The notes beneath the pieces were generated by a model. The model saw only the letters and a list, made by a program, of their open reading frames with translations. It ran no database searches and was not told the origin of the DNA. From the NCBI GenBank assembly GCA_964454685.1, contig CAYVTZ010000006.1, positions 1 to 64,000 of the forward strand: a stretch of 64,000 nucleotides of DNA, written 5' to 3'. The stretch comes from CAYVTZ01 sp964454685 (GTDB taxonomy: Bacteria; Bacillota; Clostridia; Christensenellales; Christensenellaceae). A program made the translations under genes and the position numbers. Every line of letters begins with the position of its first letter. Within the stretch, counting starts at the first letter, position 1. Below, piece by piece: positions 33,584 to 42,392 of the stretch.

Positions 33584-35041
33584 TCACCCCTTCGGCAGCC
33601 GTTCCAGTTTTTCCATGCTTTCTCGCAGCCGCTTCAAAGTTTCTTCCCTGCCCAGCAGCGCCGCAATCTCAATCGCGCCGCCCGGTGTCACAGCCGTGCC
33701 GCTGATTGCAATGCGCAGCGGATACAAAAGCTGTCCGTTCTTAATGCCCAGTTGCTGAACCAGCTGCATCAGCGCATCATGCAGCGCAGTTTCGCTGTAT
33801 TCCGTTTGCTCCATCACCGGATATGCCTGCTTCAAAAGCTCCAGCGCGCTTTGCGGCGTGCTCTTCATCTTCTTGTGCGTGAACAGCTCCACGTCATAAT
33901 CCGGCATCTGCGCCAAAAACAAAAGCTTTTCCGGAATCTCGGTCAGCACTTCCAACCGCGGCTGAATCAGCTTTGCAATCAGCGCCAAATCAAATTTCTG
34001 CGGTTCAATCGCCTGCGTAAAGTACGGCATTGCCAGTTCAATGAACACTTCCTCGCTCAAGGCACGAATGTATTCTCCGTTCATCCAGCGCAATTTTTCA
34101 TTGTCAAAAATCGCGGGCGATTTGCTGATGTGCGAGAGGTCAAACGCCTGCGTCAGCTCTTCCAGTATAAAAATCTCCTGCGTCCCCTCCGGGCTCCACC
34201 CCAGCAGCGCAATATAATTCAGCACCGCACCCGAAAGGTATCCCTTCTCGATAAAATCTTCATAAGAGGCGTCGCCATGCCGCTTGGACAGCTTGTGCTG
34301 TTTGTCGCGCATCACCGGCGGCAGATGGATGTACTGCGGCACTTCCCAGCCCAGCGCTTCATACAGCAAATTGTATTTGGGCGTGGAAGAAAGATATTCG
34401 ATCCCGCGAATCACGTGCGAAATACTCATCAAATGATCGTCCACCACATTCGCTAAATTGTACGTGGGATATCCGTCCGATTTCAGCAGAATGTTGTCCT
34501 CCATGTCCGAATTGGGCACGCTAATCTCGCCGTACACCAAATCATGATAGGTGGTCTCTCCCTCTGTCGGGATGTTTTGACGAATCACATACGGTTCTCC
34601 CGCCGCAATGCGCTGCGCAATTTCCTCTTTGGAAAGGCTCATGCAGTGCTTGTCGTATTTGTATTGCACGCCCTTGCTCTCGCAGCTTTCCCGCAATTCG
34701 GTCAGCCGTTCTTTGGTGCAGAAGCAATAATATGCCGCGCCGCAATCCACCAATTTTTGCGCATACTCTTTGTAAATTTCCTGCCGTTCAGATTGGATAT
34801 ACGGCCCGCACGGCCCGCCTACATCCGGCCCTTCGTCATAGATCAAACCGGTATCGCGCAACGTGCGATAAATAATCTCCGTCGCCTGATCCACCAGTCG
34901 TCCGCGGTCGGTGTCCTCAATGCGTAAAATAAATTTTCCGCCCTGCTGCTTGGCAAACAAATAGGCGTACAGCGCGGTACGCAACCCGCCAATATGCAGA
35001 TAGCCCGTCGGGCTGGGCGCAAATCTTGTTCTAATTTCCAT
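33584..35041 (-). CDS. gltX: Glutamate-tRNA ligase
   Basis: A 485-residue class I synthetase, of usual bacterial length, that charges tRNA-Glu. TRFAPSPTGYLHIGGLRTA carries the HIGH motif, and KLSKRHGD is the KMSKS-type loop. The C-terminal anticodon-binding helices are present (ALLGREETLKRLRESMEKL). The ATG at 35041 has GAGGAG close upstream and starts 12 bp after the glnS stop, so the two synthetases are cotranscribed. Because glnS is present it may be a discriminating GluRS; that cannot be read from the sequence. Confidence 0.96.
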   Translation of the reverse strand: MEIRTRFAPSPTGYLHIGGLRTALYAYLFAKQQGGKFILRIEDTDRGRLVDQATEIIYRTLRDTGLIYDEGPDVGGPCGPYIQSERQEIYKEYAQKLVDCGAAYYCFCTKERLTELRESCESKGVQYKYDKHCMSLSKEEIAQRIAAGEPYVIRQNIPTEGETTYHDLVYGEISVPNSDMEDNILLKSDGYPTYNLANVVDDHLMSISHVIRGIEYLSSTPKYNLLYEALGWEVPQYIHLPPVMRDKQHKLSKRHGDASYEDFIEKGYLSGAVLNYIALLGWSPEGTQEIFILEELTQAFDLSHISKSPAIFDNEKLRWMNGEYIRALSEEVFIELAMPYFTQAIEPQKFDLALIAKLIQPRLEVLTEIPEKLLFLAQMPDYDVELFTHKKMKSTPQSALELLKQAYPVMEQTEYSETALHDALMQLVQQLGIKNGQLLYPLRIAISGTAVTPGGAIEIAALLGREETLKRLRESMEKLERLPKG

Positions 35042-35052
35042 ATTTTTTCTCC

Positions 35053-36678
35053 TCACTCCGGCTTATAGCTATCCCGCAACCCCACAACCTGGTTAAACAC
35101 CGGATGCGCTCCGCTGCCTTCGGCATCCATGCAAAAATACCCCTGCCGCAAAAACTGGAAAGAATCCCCCGCCTTCGCGGTTCTCACGTGCGGCTCGCAC
35201 CATGCGTGTTCCAGCACTTCCATCGAATTCGGGTTGGGCGCATAGCTCCCGTCCTCCTGCAACAAAAACAGGTAGTCCAACAGCCGCACCGTTGCAGGCA
35301 CCGCCGTTTCGGCTTCCACCCAGTGCAGCGTCCCTTTTACCTTTTTGCCGCTGTTCTCTCCCCCGGATTTGGTCGTTTTGTCATAGGAACAAATGACCTC
35401 GACAACATTGCCGTCCCCGTCCTTCACACAGCGCTCGCAGCGGATGATATACGCATTTTTCAGCCGCACTTCTCCACCCACATACAAGCGGAAATACTTC
35501 TTGTTGGGCTTTTCCTCCATGAAGTCCTCCTGCTCGATGTACAAATGCTTGGAGAACGGCACCTCGTGCGTCTGCTCCCCGTCCGGCATATCCTGTGCAA
35601 TCAAGGTTTCCGATTGCCCATTCGGATAGTTTTCAATCGTCAGCTTCAGCGGGCGCAGCACCGCCATCATACGCGGCGCTTTTGCGTTCAAGTCCTCGCG
35701 CACACAGTGCTCCAGCAACCGCACGTCCACCTCGGAATTGGCCTTTGCCACGCCAATGCGCTCGCAGAAATCACGAATCGCTTCCGGCGTATACCCGCGG
35801 CGGCGCACCCCGCTGATGGTGGGCATCCGCGGATCATCCCACCCCGTTACCGTACCGTTGTCCACCAGCGCCTTCAAATAACGCTTGCTCATGACCGTAT
35901 TGGTCAGGTTCAGCCGCGCAAATTCATACTGATGCGGCAGATTCTGCCCATCCGTCACGTGTTGCAGCACCCAGTCATACAGCGGGCGGTGATCCTCAAA
36001 TTCCATCGTGCAAATGGAATGCGTCACTCGCTCGATATAGTCCTCAAGCGGATGCGCAAAGTCATACATCGGATAGATCACCCAGTCGCCGCCCGTGCGA
36101 TGGTGCTCCGCGTGTACGATGCGGAAAATCGCAGGGTCTCGCAAATTCACATTGGGCGACGCCATGTCGATCTTAGCGCGCAAAATCTTCTCCCCGTCCG
36201 CAAATTCTCCCGCCTTCATGCGCGCAAACAAGTCCAGATTTTCTTCCGTACTGCGATTGCGGTACGGGCTCTCCTTGCCCGGCTGCGTCAGTGTTCCGCG
36301 ATATTCGCGCATCTGCTCCGCCGTCAAATCATCCACATATGCCAATCCCTTTTGAATCAGCGTTACCGCGCAGTCATACATGAACTGAAAATAATCCGAT
36401 CCGTATAATTCCTCGCTCCATGTAAAACCCAGCCACTCAATGTCGCGCTTGATGGAGTCGATATATTCCTGATCTTCCTTCACCGGATTGGTGTCGTCAA
36501 AGCGCAGGTTGCACCGTCCGCTGTATTCTCGCGCCAGTCCAAAGTTCAGGCAAATCGCCTTCGCGTGTCCAATGTGCAGATATCCATTCGGTTCGGGCGG
36601 AAAGCGTGTCACAACTTCCGTAACAGTCCCGCGCGCCAAATCCGCATCAATAATCTCCTGAATAAAATTTCTTGCCAT
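35053..36678 (-). CDS. glnS: Glutamine-tRNA ligase
   Basis: A 541-residue class I synthetase, near the 554 of E. coli GlnS. RFPPEPNGYLHIGHAKAI has the HIGH motif; NTVMSKRYLK has the MSK loop; the two beta-barrel anticodon domains fill the last 200 residues (DGNVVEVICSYD). It charges tRNA-Gln directly. Most Firmicutes instead use a non-discriminating GluRS with GatCAB, so this gene is a notable though not unique trait, probably of ancient horizontal origin. AAGGAG precedes the ATG. No T-box was found in the short upstream region. Confidence 0.96.
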   Translation of the reverse strand: MARNFIQEIIDADLARGTVTEVVTRFPPEPNGYLHIGHAKAICLNFGLAREYSGRCNLRFDDTNPVKEDQEYIDSIKRDIEWLGFTWSEELYGSDYFQFMYDCAVTLIQKGLAYVDDLTAEQMREYRGTLTQPGKESPYRNRSTEENLDLFARMKAGEFADGEKILRAKIDMASPNVNLRDPAIFRIVHAEHHRTGGDWVIYPMYDFAHPLEDYIERVTHSICTMEFEDHRPLYDWVLQHVTDGQNLPHQYEFARLNLTNTVMSKRYLKALVDNGTVTGWDDPRMPTISGVRRRGYTPEAIRDFCERIGVAKANSEVDVRLLEHCVREDLNAKAPRMMAVLRPLKLTIENYPNGQSETLIAQDMPDGEQTHEVPFSKHLYIEQEDFMEEKPNKKYFRLYVGGEVRLKNAYIIRCERCVKDGDGNVVEVICSYDKTTKSGGENSGKKVKGTLHWVEAETAVPATVRLLDYLFLLQEDGSYAPNPNSMEVLEHAWCEPHVRTAKAGDSFQFLRQGYFCMDAEGSGAHPVFNQVVGLRDSYKPE

Positions 36679-36762
36679 GTGTCTCTCCTTACTTGGCATA
36701 AGCATAATATAATATTTTACCACAGTTTTGTGCGCTTGGATAGACCGATTGCGCCGCCTGTC

Positions 36763-37617
36763 TTATCCCTGCAAATCCTGATACAGATTATTTTTCATCT
36801 GAAAGTGCTGATAGTCCTTCCGTCCGGAAAAGTCTCCGCCCCAAACAAACCCTTTTTCTTTAAAAAGCTGCACCACCAAATCTTCCGCATCAATATAATG
36901 TATCAGATCCTGCGAACGGTCGAGGTGCGGCTCCGCAGCCTTAGGCTCAAAATAATTTCCATTGATAAAGGGATTGTACAGCGGGTTGATGTCCACCGCC
37001 ATCCCCGCTGCATGATTGGAGAACTGCGTTGTATTGTTGATATAGCGAAAGCAAAAGGCGGAAGTATTGTTGTCCGCCATGGATGCTTCGTCCACCGCAT
37101 CATAATCGTCAATCAGCCGCATCTTCTCGATGGGGAATTTTGCCGCGTAAAGCTGCCGGAAAATGTCCAGAACATCTTCTGCAATCACTTGGTTCACCAC
37201 CATTTCACCCAACTGCGGTTCGCCATTAAAATCCACATAGGACATACGCAGATAGCGCAAGTCCGCACGAGGTACTTTGCACGTGTCCGGGTATGACTTC
37301 CCCTGCATGCGCGCAAAAACTTCGTCGGGGATTTCCATGCTTTCAAATACGGTTTGCTCGACCGTCAACGTGGGCTGCGTACGCGGCGTTGCAGCGGGGG
37401 ACGGCTCCGGCGTTGCAGTCGGCTCCGGCGTTGCGGCGGGGGTCGGCTCCGGTGTAAACGTAGGTTCCGGCGTCATCATAGGCTCCTGTTGCGGCATTTC
37501 GCTGTTCTGCCTCAACACAGAAAGCGCCGATGCAAGCGGCTTTGCGGTGCAGCCTGCCAACAAAACAAGCGCCAGCAGGCACAGCAGCACGCAGATCGAA
37601 CGGGTCATTTTGGTCAT
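36763..37617 (-). CDS. VanY-like D-alanyl-D-alanine carboxypeptidase lipoprotein
   Basis: A 284-residue exported protein. The signal ends in LAGC (lipidated Cys23). A linker of TPEP/ATPEP repeats spans about residues 45-80. The catalytic domain is of the M15 family: SNHAAGMAVDIN fits the S-x-H-x2-G-x-A-x-D zinc motif, and DYQHFQ near the end supplies the last histidine. It should trim D-Ala or cross-links in peptidoglycan outside the membrane. AGGAGAAATAC precedes the ATG at 37617. A DUF1622 membrane protein lies 25 bp upstream on the same strand. Confidence 0.85.
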   Translation of the reverse strand: MTKMTRSICVLLCLLALVLLAGCTAKPLASALSVLRQNSEMPQQEPMMTPEPTFTPEPTPAATPEPTATPEPSPAATPRTQPTLTVEQTVFESMEIPDEVFARMQGKSYPDTCKVPRADLRYLRMSYVDFNGEPQLGEMVVNQVIAEDVLDIFRQLYAAKFPIEKMRLIDDYDAVDEASMADNNTSAFCFRYINNTTQFSNHAAGMAVDINPLYNPFINGNYFEPKAAEPHLDRSQDLIHYIDAEDLVVQLFKEKGFVWGGDFSGRKDYQHFQMKNNLYQDLQG

Positions 37618-37642
37618 GTATTTCTCCTGCGGGGTCACGATG

Positions 37643-38002
37643 TCATTTTTCCTTTTTCTCGTTCCACCCCTGCGCATCCCGGATTTCCTTGTTCAGAAAA
37701 TAGGAAATCACGGTACGTATCGTAACAATCGCCGCAAGGCGAATGATGTCCTCCAGCGTCGGGCGCAAGATCGATTCAATGATGTCCGCCACAATCAAGA
37801 TTTCTAAGCTCAGCAGGATGTACCCGCCTAGATGAATCTTGTTTTTCTGCATCTTTTCCAGTCGCTCAATCTTGCTGCTCCGTTGCAAATGTGAAATCAG
37901 AAAATCCTTCACCGAAATCACTACGCCCCACAGCAATATGATGATCGAGATCACGTACAAACAGGTTGTCGCAATGTCTAAAACCGGTATCAAATGCTCC
38001 AT
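37643..38002 (-). CDS. DUF1622 family membrane protein
   Basis: A 119-residue protein with three hydrophobic segments: LYVISIIILLWGVVISV, LGGYILLSLEILIVADIIES and IIRLAAIVTIRTVISYFL. LEILIVADIIESI is typical of DUF1622. Such proteins sit in the cytoplasmic membrane; no function is established. The ATG at 38002 follows GGAGGGAAAGACAC. It lies between rlmH (75 bp upstream) and the VanY-like gene. Confidence 0.85.
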   Translation of the reverse strand: MEHLIPVLDIATTCLYVISIIILLWGVVISVKDFLISHLQRSSKIERLEKMQKNKIHLGGYILLSLEILIVADIIESILRPTLEDIIRLAAIVTIRTVISYFLNKEIRDAQGWNEKKEK

Positions 38003-38077
38003 GTGTCTTTCCCTCCTGCATCGCAGTGCATGTTCAGCATGCCGTTTTCGACCGGTCACGCCTATCAATGCGCTGAA

Positions 38078-38551
38078 TTATTTATGATATGTCTCCCGAT
38101 TCAGTATCTTAAACGCGCGAAAAACCTGCTCCAGCAGCACCACGCGAAACAACCGGTGCGGCATCGTCATGTCCGAAAAGGACAACTTCCAATTTGCCCG
38201 CTCCAACACCGCTTGCGATAGCCCCAGCGAGCCGCCGATCACAAAGCAAAGTTCCGATCCCCCGTCCAGCATGACGGCGGAAATCTTTTCGGCAAACATT
38301 TCCGAGGTCATCCGTTTGCCCTGCACGTCGCAGCAAATCACAAACCCGGAAAGCCGCGCTAAAATGCGCTGCCCCTCCGCCTCCTTGACGGTACGCTCCG
38401 CCTTTTCGCCACGCACATTGGTCAAAGGCTCGTCAGCAAGCTCCTCGATAATCACATCACAAAAGCGTGACAGCATTTTCACATACTCTGCCTGCGCCTT
38501 CGCAAAGTAATCATCCTTCATTTTTCCGACACACACCACGCGCACTTTCAT
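38078..38551 (-). CDS. rlmH: 23S rRNA (pseudouridine-1915-N3)-methyltransferase
   Basis: A 157-residue SPOUT methyltransferase, close to the usual 155-159 residues. It methylates pseudouridine 1915 in helix 69 of 23S rRNA with S-adenosylmethionine. ELCFVIGGSLGLS is the SAM-binding knot and the end HRLFRVVLLEQVFRAFKI with the terminal YHK is diagnostic. The start overlaps the stop of the MBL-fold gene (ATGA, 38551-38548), a coupling that is common in Firmicutes. Confidence 0.96.
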   Translation of the reverse strand: MKVRVVCVGKMKDDYFAKAQAEYVKMLSRFCDVIIEELADEPLTNVRGEKAERTVKEAEGQRILARLSGFVICCDVQGKRMTSEMFAEKISAVMLDGGSELCFVIGGSLGLSQAVLERANWKLSFSDMTMPHRLFRVVLLEQVFRAFKILNRETYHK

Positions 38552-39348
38552 TCGATCGTATACACCTTTGCTCCGCCATCGCAACGCTGCGAGGCAACCG
38601 CAAGCGCAATGTGCCGCCCCACCTTAACGCCGTTCTGCTCCAAATATCCGCTTACCGTCTGGTAGGCGAGCTTTTCAAAATTATTGTTTTCCGAGATGTG
38701 TCCCAGCAAGATCCCCTTTACGCCCAGCGTCGCCAGCCGGAATGCCGCCACCGCCGCATCCTCGTTGGAAAGATGCCCCTTTGTGGATAAAATGCGCTGT
38801 TTGAGCGCATACGGATATTTCCCCATCTGCAACATCCCCACATCGTGATTGGATTCCAGCAGCACAATGGATGATCCTTCCGCCACACCGTATATATGCT
38901 CCGTCACCTTGCCAAGATCAGTCATGATGCTGACCTTTTTGTTTCCGGCGGAGATAGAATATCCAAAGGGGCGCGCCGCGTCATGCGATATTTTAAATGG
39001 CTGCACACACAAATCTTGAATAAAAAAATCTTCTTCCTCGATCACACGCATGTTGCTGCGGTCGATCTCCCCTGCCTTCGCATGAATCTGCTCCCATGTC
39101 TGCGCATTGGCATAGACGGGGATGTTGTACTTGCGCGAGGTCGCGCCCAGCCCTGCAATGTGGTCGTTGTGCTCATGCGTCACCACAATACCGCGAATTT
39201 GCTCCATGCTCAGTCCCGCTTTTTTCAGTTCTGTTTGAATGCGCACACAAGAAAAACCCGCGTCCACCAGTACGCCGGCGTTTTCGGTACCCACATAAAT
39301 GCAGTTCCCCTTTGAGCCGCTAAACAGCGGCGCAATGCTCAATGCCAT
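38548..39348 (-). CDS. walJ: MBL-fold metallohydrolase of the WalJ/YycJ type
   Basis: A 266-residue metallo-beta-lactamase-fold hydrolase. LFSGSKGNCIYVGTEN at the start and VVTHEHNDHIAGL, the H-x-H-x-D-H metal motif, identify the YycJ/WalJ group. ESNHDVGMLQMG and GILLGHISENNN supply the remaining ligands. The family is linked to cell wall and DNA repair functions and commonly sits beside rlmH in Firmicutes. No walR/walK genes are in the window. The ATG at 39348 has GAGGC upstream. Confidence 0.88.
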   Translation of the reverse strand: MALSIAPLFSGSKGNCIYVGTENAGVLVDAGFSCVRIQTELKKAGLSMEQIRGIVVTHEHNDHIAGLGATSRKYNIPVYANAQTWEQIHAKAGEIDRSNMRVIEEEDFFIQDLCVQPFKISHDAARPFGYSISAGNKKVSIMTDLGKVTEHIYGVAEGSSIVLLESNHDVGMLQMGKYPYALKQRILSTKGHLSNEDAAVAAFRLATLGVKGILLGHISENNNFEKLAYQTVSGYLEQNGVKVGRHIALAVASQRCDGGAKVYTIE

Positions 39349-39452
39349 GCTTGCCTCATTTCTGCTATTATTATAGTGGAAGTGGTTGCTTTTTTCAAGT
39401 TTGCGGTGTAAAATTTGGCGTAGACGTATCATAAGTTGAGGAGAATCATCGA

Positions 39453-39770
39453 ATGGCAACATCTCAGGAATATATTGAATTTGTCTGCGATCAGATCGCA
39501 GGCGTCGGCGTCGTGCGCTACCGCAAGATGTTTGGCGAATATATGGTCTATGTCAACGATAAACCCATTCTGCTCGTCTGCGATGAAACCGTGTTTGTGA
39601 AAATGTTGGATTGTGTTGCGCCGCTTTTGCAGGATGCGGAAACCGGTTTTCCCTATGACGGCGCAAAGGAGCATTACATACTGGATATCGACAACGCCGC
39701 CCTCGCAAGAGAAATTACAGCGATTTTAGAGCCTGTTACACCGCTCCCCAAAAAACGCAAGAAAGCATAA
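39453..39770 (+). CDS. TfoX N-terminal domain protein
   Basis: A 105-residue protein consisting only of a TfoX_N domain: YRKMFGEYMVYVNDKPILLV near residues 23-42 and the basic tail PLPKKRKKA. In Proteobacteria full TfoX/Sxy controls competence; stand-alone N-domains in Firmicutes have no defined role. TTGAGGAG precedes the ATG with 8-10 bp spacing. It is divergent from the WalJ-like gene. Confidence 0.85.
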   Translation: MATSQEYIEFVCDQIAGVGVVRYRKMFGEYMVYVNDKPILLVCDETVFVKMLDCVAPLLQDAETGFPYDGAKEHYILDIDNAALAREITAILEPVTPLPKKRKKA

Positions 39771-39820
39771 CTATCACTGCAAAAAAGCAAATATGTCGCA
39801 TTCATTCGCAGAATTGCGCC

Positions 39821-39849
39821 TTGCAAAATGCCCGGCGATTTTGTAAAAT
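39821..39849 (+). promoter_or_regulatory. Sigma-A promoter of the oxidoreductase gene
   Basis: TTGCAA (39821-39826) and TAAAAT (39844-39849) are 17 bp apart, 65 bp before the start codon at 39915. Confidence 0.6.
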
Positions 39850-39914
39850 TAAATTATCTGTTTTTATATGTTACGCATCAAAATCAAGAGAAACAAAGAT
39901 CAAGGAGGTTTCAA

Positions 39915-41069
39915 ATGGCTGGTTTGAATCGAAAATTACGTTATGGCATGGTGGGCGGCGGCCCCGGTGCATTCATCGGCGCTGTGCATCGCGCGGCAAT
40001 TCGCCTCAACGATAACGCGCAACTGGTGGCCGGATGCTTTTCCAATATCGAGGAAGAGATCATTCAGGCAGGCAAAGAGTTTGCCATAGACCCTGACCGC
40101 AATTATATGACATTTGAGGAAATGGCACAGAAGGAAGGCGCACGCGCAGATAAGGTGGATTGGGTCACCATCGTTACTCCCAACCGCTTTCACTATCCTG
40201 CTGCAAAGGCATTTCTCGAGCAAGGCATCAGTGTTGCGTGCGAAAAGCCCCTCTGCTTTACCGTGGAAGAGGGCGAAGACCTCAAGCGCATCGCCAAAGA
40301 AAACGGATGCCTGTTTGCCGTTACATATACCTATACCGGACACGTTATGGCGCGCGAAGCACGCGAGCTGTTCCGTCAGGGCGTGATTGGAACTGTACGT
40401 ATGGTCATCGCGGAATATCCGCAGGATTGGCTGCTGGACGCGCTGGAATCCATCACGGAAGACAGCAAGCCCTGGCGCGCAGATCCCAAGCTTTCCGGGC
40501 GGGGCGCATGCGTGGCAGATCTTGGCACGCACATTGAAAATTGGGTCAATTATGTCACCGGTCTTGAGATCGACAGACTTTGCTGCAATCTCGATGTGTT
40601 TGGGCAGGGCGGCGTGCTGGATAACAACGTAGAAGTGCTCGTGAAGTTCAAGGGCGGCGCAACCGGCATGTACTGGACGTCGCAAGTTGCCATCGGCTTT
40701 GATAACGCCCTCAAGGTGCGTATCTTTGGCGATAAAGGCACACTGGAATTTGTGCAGGAGGAAAACAACTATCTCAAAGTTTCCCTGCGCTCAGAGCCCC
40801 CGCGCATCTATTCGCGCGGCTGTGGCTATCTTTCGGATACGGCAAAAAAATACGTCCGCGTACCCTGCGGCCATCCGGAAGGTCTGACCGAGGCGTTTGC
40901 CAATATCTATAAGGACTTTGCAACAGCGCTGAGCGACAAACTGGAAGGGAAAACCGTGGTCGAGGAAGACTATGGATATCCAACGCTGCAAATGGGCATC
41001 GATGGCGTGGAGTTTTTCAACAAGTGCGTAGACAGCAGCGAAGCCGGCGGCTCTTGGGTAACGTTGTAA
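39915..41069 (+). CDS. Gfo/Idh/MocA family oxidoreductase
   Basis: A 384-residue NAD(P)-dependent dehydrogenase. LRYGMVGGGPGAFIGAVHR is the nucleotide-binding loop, VACEKPLCFTVEEG the EKP motif with the catalytic lysine, and GACVADLGTHIENW holds the aspartate and histidine of the active site. Members oxidise sugars, inositols or their derivatives; the substrate here is open. A consensus AAGGAGGT precedes the ATG, and promoter and terminator frame it as a single-gene unit. Confidence 0.93.
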   Translation: MAGLNRKLRYGMVGGGPGAFIGAVHRAAIRLNDNAQLVAGCFSNIEEEIIQAGKEFAIDPDRNYMTFEEMAQKEGARADKVDWVTIVTPNRFHYPAAKAFLEQGISVACEKPLCFTVEEGEDLKRIAKENGCLFAVTYTYTGHVMAREARELFRQGVIGTVRMVIAEYPQDWLLDALESITEDSKPWRADPKLSGRGACVADLGTHIENWVNYVTGLEIDRLCCNLDVFGQGGVLDNNVEVLVKFKGGATGMYWTSQVAIGFDNALKVRIFGDKGTLEFVQEENNYLKVSLRSEPPRIYSRGCGYLSDTAKKYVRVPCGHPEGLTEAFANIYKDFATALSDKLEGKTVVEEDYGYPTLQMGIDGVEFFNKCVDSSEAGGSWVTL

Positions 41070-41103
41070 CGCAGGATACCGGAAAGCAATATCATCCGCA
41101 ACG

Positions 41104-41140
41104 AAGAATGCAGAAGAAATTTTTTCTGCATTCTTTTTTT
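41104..41140 (+). terminator. Rho-independent terminator of the oxidoreductase gene
   Basis: AAGAATGCAGAA and TTCTGCATTCTT form a 12-bp stem with an 8-nt loop, followed by five further T residues. Confidence 0.85.
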
Positions 41141-41329
41141 GTGGCTGGGCAGTCATTGCTTTTGCTATCCGCAGATTTTTAATTGAATAAAGGCGCTTTA
41201 AGTTCAAGCAAATAAATGCACACTTTCTTGCAAGTGGCCGCAATCAAGTTCAGGGTTGCGGCGTGGCATCACCCGAAACGCGAAAAAATTTACGCAATCG
41301 CATTGTGCGTCAGCATGCGGCTTCTCGTA

Positions 41330-42328
41330 TCACAGTGCCCAATTTTCCTCAATGTACAAAGTATAAGCCGAGTATTGCTTTTGCGGGTCACTTGGCCTCT
41401 CATTAAATGCTTGCATGTACAGCCCATCAAAATGCGTGGTCAGCCCGGGGAACACCTCGTCAATAACCTCTTCCAGTGCATAGGCCAGCTCTGATTGTTC
41501 TGCTTCGTCACTGATCGAAATTTCTGTCACATACCGTATTTCGCAAACGAGTCCCGCTAGCGTAGATACAGGATTAATATACATAACTTCCACATTTCCC
41601 TTTGCCGTTTCCACCATTTTCGGCTCAGGAAACTGTTCTTGTGCTGCTTTTAATGCTGTCTGAGCCAGTTTCTGCATATCGTTGTGGTTCGGATAATACA
41701 TCAGGCCGCCCGGCATTAAAACTTGCGATAGATAGCTTCCGTAGCACCCTGCAACAACCGTCATATTCTGCTGTTGCATCTTTAACATTTCCTCATAGAT
41801 TTCGGGTGCTTTCATTCCATGATAGGCATAGTCGTCCGTAATCAGTCTGTATAACTTCCACTGCCCGTCCTCCAGCACATTCACTTGTATGATAACCTGC
41901 GTAAATATACCGCTTGAAGCAGTCGAAAAAGTTACCAACACTTCCTCTGCGGCCGCCCAAAGGTTGAATAGATATTCCGGGTTGCCCACATCCTTTGAAA
42001 ATGTCAGCTGTGTATTGTCTTTTTTTGCAAACCGGATATAATACTGATCCATCTGCTGCAGATCATCAAGAATCATGGCCGATTGCAGGTTCTGCTCTGC
42101 CTCTTCTCCCTGCTGCAATACCTCCGTGCAAAACAAAGGGCGAAAGGCTTCAAAATCCTTGTTTTTCGCCGCCTGTATCGTCTTTTCGTTCAGTGCGTTG
42201 TTTTGGCTTCTCACATCCTGCGGGATTGCCTCGTTCACAAGACAGGTTGCCGTGTTGGCAGAGCACCCCGTAACTACAACCGCAACCATCAAAACCAGAA
42301 CAATTCCACACAAAAAAACTCTCTTCAT
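41330..42328 (-). CDS. Lipoprotein of unknown function
   Basis: A 332-residue exported protein with signal ending VTGC (lipidated Cys22). The mature part begins with a helical segment rich in Gln and Asn, and contains LEDGQWKLYRLITDDYAYHG, which looks like the strand pattern of an NTF2-like or DUF-type fold, but no family is recognised with confidence. It has no repeats and no further membrane segment. It stands alone between convergent and codirectional neighbours; a Shine-Dalgarno GGAAAGGAAAG precedes the ATG. Confidence 0.7.
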   Translation of the reverse strand: MKRVFLCGIVLVLMVAVVVTGCSANTATCLVNEAIPQDVRSQNNALNEKTIQAAKNKDFEAFRPLFCTEVLQQGEEAEQNLQSAMILDDLQQMDQYYIRFAKKDNTQLTFSKDVGNPEYLFNLWAAAEEVLVTFSTASSGIFTQVIIQVNVLEDGQWKLYRLITDDYAYHGMKAPEIYEEMLKMQQQNMTVVAGCYGSYLSQVLMPGGLMYYPNHNDMQKLAQTALKAAQEQFPEPKMVETAKGNVEVMYINPVSTLAGLVCEIRYVTEISISDEAEQSELAYALEEVIDEVFPGLTTHFDGLYMQAFNERPSDPQKQYSAYTLYIEENWAL

Positions 42329-42392
42329 TGCTTTCCTTTCCCGTTTTCACATCCAAAAACAACACGTGATTTTGGCAAGTTGTCGCTTCTTC

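Noticed and set aside
35104..36408. Long plus-strand frame opposite glnS (434 codons)
   Set aside because: It is the antisense shadow of glnS: Arg/His-rich, no ribosome binding site, no family features. The same holds for other long antisense frames over araB, araG and accC.
36679..36762. T-box leader before glnS-gltX
   Set aside because: The upstream region is under 90 bp and has no T-box sequence, specifier hairpin or terminator.
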